This document shows, in pieces, positions 29,709-35,163 of a stretch of DNA of 35,163 nucleotides (the stretch's first letter is position 1; every line of letters begins with the position of its first letter). The notes beneath the pieces were generated by a model. The model was given only the letters and a program-made list of their open reading frames with translations, ran no database searches and was not told where the DNA came from. The position numbers and the translations under genes are program-made. The stretch lies in assembly GCA_947589565.1 (NCBI GenBank), contig CANQBW010000016.1, forward strand, positions 1-35,163, in the 5' to 3' direction. Origin of the DNA: an uncultured Clostridia bacterium. GTDB lineage: Bacteria > Bacillota > Clostridia > Christensenellales > Borkfalkiaceae.

Positions 29709-30239
29709 CTACCTCCGAAGCCGACGAATGATGACGTTTGCCGACTGTTGACAGCGAAAGATCAGAAAATCATATCCGAAGAAGAACAATGTGCCGCCGA
29801 GGAAGAGAATGAGATAGAAGTACTGTTCCAAAAATTCGGGGAAGACGAATCCCGCAAGGCTCTTGAGTACAAAGTAGGAGAGCCACATGGAGAGGACGAA
29901 CCAGACCGTCTTCACCGCCTCGACGACAAAAAAGATGGGTTTGAAGGTAATGTATTTCTTTTGCAGATAGTTAACGATCGGATGAAGTCCGAAGAACACC
30001 GCATAGGGAATGATGTTGACGGGATTCACCCACACCGCGATCAGCCCCGCGGCGAGATAGCACAAAAATGCGCCGCGCAGATAGTTTTTCGAGAGGGGGA
30101 TCATGACCGCAAAGGATCCCAGAAGGTAGCCTGTGGCAAGCAGAAAGGGGACGAGGGAGCCGAGCATCAGACAGCCGGCCGAAAGCGCACAGGCGATCGC
30201 GGAGAGGGCGATCTCGAAGGAGGGTTTCTCTTTCTTCAT
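29709..30239 (-). CDS. Multi-pass membrane protein of unknown function
   Basis: The 176-residue protein is almost wholly hydrophobic with five to six predicted helices and a short basic C-terminus (IIRRLRR). The pattern resembles small ECF S-component-like proteins, but no substrate-specific motif was recognised and the similarity is only general. It starts one base after the J-like gene stop and ends three bases before rlmD, so it belongs to the same transcript. Confidence 0.7.
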   Translation of the reverse strand: MKKEKPSFEIALSAIACALSAGCLMLGSLVPFLLATGYLLGSFAVMIPLSKNYLRGAFLCYLAAGLIAVWVNPVNIIPYAVFFGLHPIVNYLQKKYITFKPIFFVVEAVKTVWFVLSMWLSYFVLKSLAGFVFPEFLEQYFYLILFLGGTLFFFGYDFLIFRCQQSANVIIRRLRR

Positions 30240-30240
30240 T

Positions 30241-30849
30241 TCAACGGCAGGAGCAGCAGAGGTTGAAGATGAGGTTGACGCAGAGGAAGGTATAGCAAAA
30301 ACTTGCGCAGTTTGCGCAGAAGCTGCCGCCCATCTGCTCGTCGCCGCTCTGAGGGTTGGGGTTCGTCCCCGTGGAACCGCCCGTCTGCTGCGTGTAGTTG
30401 GTCTTTTCGATCAGCCTGTCGTAGGATTCCTTGTACTTCGTGCTCGAAGGGTCCATCTGCATGGCGATCTCGAGCTGCTTTTTGCTCTCGTTCAGCCAAT
30501 TTTTGCGATAGAAGACGATGGACTGGAGGTAGTGCCACTCGGCGCTCCTCTCGTTGAAGGAGTCGAGCTTTTGCTGCGCCGCCGAAATGTTTCCCTCCTT
30601 GATGAGCCTCGAGACCTCGGCGAAGGCGTCCGTCCCGTCGGTGTTCGTGCGTGCCTCGCGGCGTTCGCGCGTGATCTCATCGTAGGCGGCGTCGATCTTC
30701 TCGAGCATTCGCGCGGCTTCCGTGCCCGCCTCGCCCTCGAGCCAACGATCCTCGGAGTACTTCTTCTTGAGCGATTCGTAAGCCGAACGGATCTCTTCGT
30801 CCGTCGCCTCCTCGCTCACTCCCAAAATATGATAGTTTTCACGATTCAT
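30241..30849 (-). CDS. J-domain-like protein without the HPD motif, with a Cys-rich tail
   Basis: The 202-residue protein begins MNRENYHILGVSEEATDEEI, typical of a J domain, and continues with IDAAYDEI at the end of that domain. The loop that normally carries His-Pro-Asp reads KKYSEDRW, so stimulation of DnaK is unlikely. Residues of about 75-150 form a TPR-like helical pair (EWHYLQSIVFYRKNWLNESK). The end is unusually rich in cysteine and hydrophobic residues (CANCASFCYTFLC, then CCSC). Similar J-like proteins are found beside DUF5685 genes in Clostridia, as here. GGAAGG provides the ribosome site. Confidence 0.8.
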   Translation of the reverse strand: MNRENYHILGVSEEATDEEIRSAYESLKKKYSEDRWLEGEAGTEAARMLEKIDAAYDEITRERREARTNTDGTDAFAEVSRLIKEGNISAAQQKLDSFNERSAEWHYLQSIVFYRKNWLNESKKQLEIAMQMDPSSTKYKESYDRLIEKTNYTQQTGGSTGTNPNPQSGDEQMGGSFCANCASFCYTFLCVNLIFNLCCSCR

Positions 30850-30864
30850 GTTTCTTCCTTCCCC

Positions 30865-31728
30865 TTATATTTTCAAACTCATTTTTTGCGGCGGCCCGCC
30901 CTCGAACACACGCTTGGTTTCGAGGGGAATGCCGCGCAGGATGACGTTGTCGACAAGATCCCTGTTGAAGTGAAATTTGAGCCCTCCCAGCCCCTCCCGC
31001 ATGGAGAAGAACAGCGTGTCGAACAAAAAGCTCAGCTCCCCGCCATTCTCTTTCAAGAGTTCCTCCCTGTCTTTCGCCGAAAAACTCAGAGCGAAGGGAT
31101 TGAAGGTCTTTTTCTTGAGGTCCTTGTCAAAGTCGTCGAGCGCATCGATGAGATAGATCCACTTTCCCACCGAATAGAAGAGTTCGTCCGAACTCTGAGA
31201 AGAAATTTCTCCGAGAAAGTGCCGCGAGAGCTTCACCATGAGCTGCGCGGAGGGCTCCGCCGCGGCGTCCAAAGAGGGAGAGCTTTTCTCCGTTTCGATC
31301 TGCTCCTTCAGATAGTCGGAGACGATCGAAACAAGTTCGGGATACTTTTTCTTGACACGTTTATATCCCTTTTTGAACCAGAGGAGCCTGCCCGAAGAGC
31401 GGTCCTTGTCGTTCGCGTCGTCGTTGAGTTTAAAGTAGACAAGGACGGTGTTCAGTGCCCCCAGCTCCTCGGTGAGGGGGTCGAGCACGGCGATCGGCCG
31501 CTTCTTGACGACGTGCTGAAAGCAGTGCTGCTGTTCGATTTTGACGTCCTCTCCCTTGAGATTGTGCAAAAGGGCGGACAAAAAGGTGACGTCATAGGAA
31601 AGGCCGATGCGTGCGCTACTTCCGCAGCTCTCCCCGATCCCCTTGCACAGCCCGCAATAGAGGGCCTTGTAGAGGAGCAGGTCTTTGATGCGCAGTTCCG
31701 CAAGATCGTATTTTACATACCCGAACAT
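30865..31728 (-). CDS. DUF5685 family protein
   Basis: The 287-residue protein starts MFGYVKYDLAELRIKDLLLY and has the family-typical YCGLCKGIGESCG (near residue 25) and SYDVTFLSALLHNL. The segment IYLIDALDDFDKDLKKKTFN contains an Asp-rich DDxxD-like helix recalling metal-binding helices of prenyltransferase-type folds; activity has not been shown for this family. It lies one base after trpS and 15 bases before the J-like gene. Confidence 0.82.
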   Translation of the reverse strand: MFGYVKYDLAELRIKDLLLYKALYCGLCKGIGESCGSSARIGLSYDVTFLSALLHNLKGEDVKIEQQHCFQHVVKKRPIAVLDPLTEELGALNTVLVYFKLNDDANDKDRSSGRLLWFKKGYKRVKKKYPELVSIVSDYLKEQIETEKSSPSLDAAAEPSAQLMVKLSRHFLGEISSQSSDELFYSVGKWIYLIDALDDFDKDLKKKTFNPFALSFSAKDREELLKENGGELSFLFDTLFFSMREGLGGLKFHFNRDLVDNVILRGIPLETKRVFEGGPPQKMSLKI

Positions 31729-31729
31729 T

Positions 31730-32722
31730 TTATCCCCGAAGCAAGCCGATTTTTTCGTAGACGGATATAAGCGTCTTTTCCGCCCGTTCGCGGGCGTTCT
31801 CCGCCCCCTTTTTGAGGAGAGAGAGGAGATATTCCCGCTCGCCGAGAAGTCTCTGCTGCTCTCTTTGAATGGGTTCGAGCGCGTCGGCGACCGTTTCGCC
31901 GACTGCCGTCTTCAGTGTCCCGTAGCCGCAGCCCTCGAAGGACTTCTCCGCCTCCGCGATCGTACAGCCGCGGAAGACGGAGTAGATCGCAAGCAGATTG
32001 GAAACTCCGGGTTTTTCTTCTGCGTAGCGGATTGTGTTGTCGCTGTCGGTGACCGCCCGCTTGAATTTTTTTAAGATGACGTCTCTGGGATCCGTCAAAA
32101 AGATGCTCGCATTCGGATTTTCGTCCGACTTGCTCATCTTTTTCGTCGGCTCGAGCAGAGAACAAATTTTGGCGCGCTCCTTGATGATGTGCGCCTTGGG
32201 CACGCGGAAGGTCTCCCCATAGCGATTGTTGAAGCGGATCGCAAGGTCGCGGCAAATTTCAAGGTGCTGGGTCTGGTCCTGCCCCACGGGAACAAGGTCG
32301 GTCTGATAGAGCAGAATGTCCGAAGCCATGAGGACGGGATAGTCCATGAGCCCCATGTTGATATTATCCGCATGTTTTTGGGATTTATCTTTGAACTGCG
32401 TCATGCGCTCCATTTCGCCGACGTAGGCGATCGTGTTGAGCGCCCAGCACAGTTGCGCGTGCTCGGGAACGTGGGACTGAACGTATAAGGTTGTCTTCTC
32501 GGGATCGACGCCGCAGGCGAGATAGAGCGCCGCGAGCGAGAGAGTGCGTTCCCGCAAAAGTGCGGGATCCTGCCGCACGGTGATCGAATGCAGATCGGCA
32601 ACGGCAAAATAGCAGGTATAGCTCTCCTGCAGGGGGAGCCAGTTCCGAATGGAGCCGATATAATTTCCGATGGTCAAATCGCCGCTCGGCTGAACGGCGG
32701 AATAGACGGTTTTTTCTTCCAT
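31730..32722 (-). CDS. trpS: Tryptophanyl-tRNA synthetase
   Basis: The 330-residue protein is of the usual bacterial length. It has the class I signatures: PSGDLTIGNYIGSIRNW near residue 12 (HIGH-type motif TIGNY) and KKMSKSDENPNA (KMSKS loop), with DLVPVGQDQTQHLEICRDLA between them. It charges tRNA-Trp with tryptophan. The start MEEKTVYSAVQPSG is fixed by family alignment; an upstream frame extension would run through the promoter. No T-box leader is visible, although trpS is often T-box controlled in Bacillota. The promoter places the start point at or next to the ATG. It is the first gene of the eight-gene minus-strand cluster. Confidence 0.96.
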   Translation of the reverse strand: MEEKTVYSAVQPSGDLTIGNYIGSIRNWLPLQESYTCYFAVADLHSITVRQDPALLRERTLSLAALYLACGVDPEKTTLYVQSHVPEHAQLCWALNTIAYVGEMERMTQFKDKSQKHADNINMGLMDYPVLMASDILLYQTDLVPVGQDQTQHLEICRDLAIRFNNRYGETFRVPKAHIIKERAKICSLLEPTKKMSKSDENPNASIFLTDPRDVILKKFKRAVTDSDNTIRYAEEKPGVSNLLAIYSVFRGCTIAEAEKSFEGCGYGTLKTAVGETVADALEPIQREQQRLLGEREYLLSLLKKGAENARERAEKTLISVYEKIGLLRG

Positions 32723-32729
32723 ATCCCAA

Positions 32730-32758
32730 ATTATAACATATCCGGAAATAAAATGCAA
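32730..32758 (-). promoter_or_regulatory. Promoter of trpS (predicted leaderless)
   Basis: TTGCAT (plus 32753-32758) and a perfect TATAAT (plus 32730-32735) are 17 bases apart. Only seven bases (TTGGGAT) separate the -10 box from ATG 32722, so the start point falls at or one base before the start codon. Confidence 0.7.
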
Positions 32759-32856
32759 GAACTTTCCGAAAAAACCCAACCTTTCACGCATCTTTTGCAA
32801 AAAATTCTTCGCGAAAAAGAGCAAAAAAATTCACAAAAATTTTTTTCGAAAACGTA

Positions 32857-32885
32857 TTGACAACGCCGAAAAAAGATGATAAAAT
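32857..32885 (+). promoter_or_regulatory. Promoter of the lipoprotein gene at 32919
   Basis: A perfect TTGACA (32857-32862) and TAAAAT (32880-32885) are spaced by 17 bases. AAAGGAG follows before ATG 32919. Confidence 0.72.
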
Positions 32886-32918
32886 TCATCCGAAAAAAAT
32901 GCGAAAGGAGAAGATAAT

Positions 32919-34712
32919 ATGAGAAAAATCGTAATGATGTTGCTCGTTTTGGCAATGACGGTCTGCGGCGTCATCGGCATTGCCGCTTGCGGCAAGGACC
33001 CCGAGCCCGAACAGAATCAGGGCCAAGTCGAGCAGGAAAAAGATAAGGATAAGGAAGAAAACAAGCCCAACCAAAATCAGGGCGAAAACGATAAGGACGA
33101 CGAGGGAAAAGAGGACGAAGGAAAGGGCGACGAGGAAAACGAAAATCCCAATACGAAGCCCGGGGATACCAACCCTCCCGAAACCCCCGAGAATCAGAAG
33201 CCGAATCCCGAGAATCCTCCCGAAGAAGACCCTAAGGAGGACGACAAACAGGACGAAGAGGATAAGAAGGACGAGGACAACAAGGAAGAGGAGCCTCCTC
33301 AGGACGAACCTCAGGGCGATGAACCCGAAAAGGACCCCGATGAAGAGGAGACCGACCCCACGCCCGATACTCCAACGAAGCCCGACGATAAGCCGGATGA
33401 TACAAAGCCCGAGGAGAAGCCTTCCGAACACGAAAAGAAACCCGAAGAGGACAAAAAGCCCGATCAGGAAAATTGTAGCCACAAATGGGAGTATATGGCA
33501 GTCGGAACCGACCTCAATACCAGACAGCATGTTGCAACTTGCACCAAGTGCGGGAAAAAGATGGCCGCGGAGAAGTGCGACTTCAGCGACGGATATAAAT
33601 TCGTTGCGGCGACCTGCACAGTGGACGGTTACAATCTGTACACCTGCAAAGTTTGCGGTGAAAAGTTCGAATCTCAGATTTGGGACAGAGGCAAGCACAA
33701 ATATCCCGCTACAGGTCACAAATTTGAGGGAGAATATACCCATGTGCCGAACAGTAATCCCAGTATGCACGAACAGAAATGTAGCAACAAAGGTTGTACT
33801 GCGACGCAGACCGTGAAATGTCAGTTCGATTCCGAAATTAAGGAACCGACCTGTACGGAAAACGGTTCAAGTAGCCGTATTTGCAAGACCTGTTCATATA
33901 AAGAGACTCTTGACGGTTCATCCGAGGCTCTGGGACATTCGCTCAAATATGAACAGCTTGGAGAAAATAAGCATAGACAATATTGCACGCGTGAAGGTTG
34001 CCATTATGATGAAACAGTCGAATGTATATTGGAAACCGTATCAACGCCTGCGACTTGTACGAAGGGTGGGTCGACTACTGTTACCTGTAAGGCCTGTGGA
34101 AGAGAGACTGTAACCACAACATATCCGAAAGGCCATACCTTTAACAAGGAAGATGGCTCCTTTAGTTCAACCTATAAAGGACATACGGGAAAATGTACCG
34201 AGTGTAATCAAGTGGTTGGTTCGACGGATAAACTCGAAGAGCATCAGTTCGGAAAGAATAATTTCTGTCTTTCGTGTGGATTTGATGGTATCTTTGCAAA
34301 TAGCTGTTATAAGCTTGAAGCAGGCATGGTGCTTTCTGAGGGAAATGGTTTCTTAAAAAAGCTGAAAGAGGCTGTTCTTGCAGAGCATCCATGGGGTGAA
34401 ACGAATATGTATACGCTTACGTCTATTAAAGCGACCGCTTTCAAAGGTTGCAGCAGTTTGGAAACGGTTTATATTCCGAAGTGCTTATATTCCATTGAAA
34501 AGGATGCTTTTAAGGACTGTACAAATCTCAAGAAGATTTACTTTGAGGGAAGTAAAGAGCAATGGGAGAAACTTAGCGAAGTGGGCTTAGGATATCCTCA
34601 AGACGTAGATGTTCAATTCGGAAAGAAATACGAGGAAACCAAGACTAATACCGTTTCCACGGTGCAACCGGTAGCTCTTCCTGCGGAAGTCGGAAAGAGA
34701 GTGTACGCATAA
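32919..34712 (+). CDS. Lipoprotein with acidic linker, Cys-rich repeats and C-terminal leucine-rich repeats
   Basis: The 597-residue protein has a leader ending GIAACG (lipobox Cys24). Residues of about 26-185 are a Pro/Glu/Asp/Lys low-complexity spacer. Residues of about 187-470 hold about five C-x2-C pairs with conserved His and Trp/Tyr (for example CTKCGK, CKVCGE, CKTCSY, CKACGR, CTECNQ), and residues of about 490-570 are LRR_5/BspA-type (LETVYIPKCLYSIEKDAFKD). It is a distant relative of the lipoprotein at 11501-13378, with the same order of parts but longer, more divergent Cys units. The 3' half uses noticeably more AT-rich codons than the 5' half. The spacer probably carries the domains away from the membrane. 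Confidence 0.87.
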   Translation: MRKIVMMLLVLAMTVCGVIGIAACGKDPEPEQNQGQVEQEKDKDKEENKPNQNQGENDKDDEGKEDEGKGDEENENPNTKPGDTNPPETPENQKPNPENPPEEDPKEDDKQDEEDKKDEDNKEEEPPQDEPQGDEPEKDPDEEETDPTPDTPTKPDDKPDDTKPEEKPSEHEKKPEEDKKPDQENCSHKWEYMAVGTDLNTRQHVATCTKCGKKMAAEKCDFSDGYKFVAATCTVDGYNLYTCKVCGEKFESQIWDRGKHKYPATGHKFEGEYTHVPNSNPSMHEQKCSNKGCTATQTVKCQFDSEIKEPTCTENGSSSRICKTCSYKETLDGSSEALGHSLKYEQLGENKHRQYCTREGCHYDETVECILETVSTPATCTKGGSTTVTCKACGRETVTTTYPKGHTFNKEDGSFSSTYKGHTGKCTECNQVVGSTDKLEEHQFGKNNFCLSCGFDGIFANSCYKLEAGMVLSEGNGFLKKLKEAVLAEHPWGETNMYTLTSIKATAFKGCSSLETVYIPKCLYSIEKDAFKDCTNLKKIYFEGSKEQWEKLSEVGLGYPQDVDVQFGKKYEETKTNTVSTVQPVALPAEVGKRVYA

Positions 34713-35054
34713 CACATCATTTTAAAAATGAAGAGGCGCCCCGCGGCTATCGCCGCGGGGCGCCTGCTTAAATTCGGTATACTGCCTGTCTATCGACCGG
34801 GGGGATTCCCGCTCGCTACGCTCGCTTTCGACTCCGTGGCTACGCCACTCCGCTCAGAATGACAGCGGAAGACAAGCATATAAAAGCGATGTCATCCTGA
34901 ACGAAGCGTATGCGAAGTTGAAGGCGCGTCGTTTTATTGAGAATCCATACCGCCTCACGAGCCTTTCGGCGAAGTAAGAATCCCCCTAAGTTTCGACGGG
35001 ACAAAGTAAGGACACGTTTTTTTGCGCTGTCGGGCGTTTGGAGCATACATTTAT
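34713..35054. repeat. Intergenic repeat island H
   Basis: It begins with a 13-bp palindrome (34735-34764). Then a reversed REP-like unit (about 34790-34853) carries the hairpin insert GTGGC-GTA-GCCAC when read on the minus strand, a direct unit follows (about 34890-34925), and the shared CCCCCTAAGTTTCGACGGGAC tail closes the island (about 34983-35002). The tail also occurs in island C and, in shortened form, in island A. No end hairpin was found. Confidence 0.72.
34735..34764 (+). terminator. 13-bp palindrome, possible terminator of the lipoprotein gene
   Basis: GGCGCCCCGCGGC pairs perfectly with GCCGCGGGGCGCC around TATC, 23 bases after the stop. Only a weak TGCTTAAATT follows, so termination is uncertain. 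Confidence 0.55.
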
Positions 35055-35083
35055 TTGCCTTTTTTCGGAAATTGTGCTATAAT
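35055..35083 (+). promoter_or_regulatory. Promoter of the phosphoesterase gene (predicted leaderless)
   Basis: TTGCCT (35055-35060) and a perfect TATAAT (35078-35083) are spaced by 17 bases. Six bases later comes ATG 35090, which is where the start point is expected. Confidence 0.72.
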
Positions 35084-35089
35084 TTCCCC

Positions 35090-35163
35090 ATGAACGTGTA
35101 TGCCGTCAGCGATCTGCACCTCTCGGGAATGGCCGATAAGCCCATGAATGTCTTCGGTCCCGA
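35090..35163 (+). CDS. Calcineurin-like metallophosphoesterase, first 24 codons (3' end outside window)
   Basis: The visible residues MNVYAVSDLHLSGMADKPMN match the start of calcineurin-like phosphoesterases: the SDLHLS motif supplies the first metal-binding Asp and His, and the KPMN-x-FGP continuation occurs in a bacterial subfamily of unknown substrate. The start is fixed because the family begins right at this strand. No Shine-Dalgarno site is present, which agrees with the leaderless promoter prediction. Confidence 0.8.
   Translation, partial: MNVYAVSDLHLSGMADKPMNVFGP

Noticed and set aside
28332..31770. Two long plus-strand frames (about 644 and 545 codons)
   Set aside because: Both are antisense across several well-identified minus-strand genes (rlmD, membrane protein, J-like, DUF5685) and run across gene borders.

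Overview
This window looks like a chromosomal segment of a Gram-positive-type Bacillota (Clostridia). The evidence is AddAB in place of RecBCD, a CdaA-type diadenylate cyclase, ECF-type QueT, rubrerythrin, DUF5685 and J-domain proteins, purine-rich Shine-Dalgarno sites, TTGACA/TATAAT promoters and six lipoprotein signal peptides. The gene mix resembles uncultured gut Clostridia of the Christensenellales kind, but that placement is inference. Coding DNA is GC-rich by eye, and one clearly AT-rich island lies near 23.6-24.4 kb.

Layout. (1) 1-2792, + strand: a tightly overlapping operon with the end of cdaA, a 35-residue membrane peptide that looks like the leftover N-terminus of CdaR, a DUF1015 protein and aspartate kinase. 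(2) 2794-3762, - strand: a lipoprotein. (3) 3913-10169, + strand: addB-addA, followed by a small membrane protein. (4) 11501-14634: a Cys/His-repeat BspA-like lipoprotein, a cluster of four perfect DnaA boxes, queT with a preQ1-type riboswitch candidate, and a small membrane protein. (5) 14742-17674: rubrerythrin with two tiny downstream ORFs and a terminator, then an HtrA-like protease. (6) 17992-24374: an XRE regulator, class II fructose-bisphosphate aldolase, a 1156-residue InlB-repeat lipoprotein, and an AT-rich SLOG/XRE divergent pair. (7) 32722-24695, - strand: an apparent eight-gene operon trpS, DUF5685, J-like protein, membrane protein, rlmD, lipoprotein, GH29 fucosidase, CDF transporter. 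(8) 32919 to the end: a second Cys-repeat/LRR lipoprotein and the first codons of a metallophosphoesterase.

The most unusual content is intergenic. Eight islands (10824-11500, 14262-14424, 15624-16275, 17675-17991, 18245-18539, 23156-23611, 24375-24694, 34713-35054), roughly 3 kb or about 9% of the window, are built from the same few structured modules: an end hairpin, a nested hairpin, a CAGGG hairpin, and TCATnCTGAGC-type REP-like units. Within each module the stem sequences differ between copies while base pairing is kept, so the fold rather than the sequence seems to be conserved. Every island touches the 3' end of at least one gene and none lies in a divergent promoter region. No transposase is present in the window.

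Other signals worth follow-up are the DnaA-box cluster that runs into the end of queT, two promoters whose -10 boxes predict essentially leaderless mRNAs (trpS and the phosphoesterase), the CdaR stub, and the SLOG/XRE pair with an operator-like inverted repeat between the two genes.
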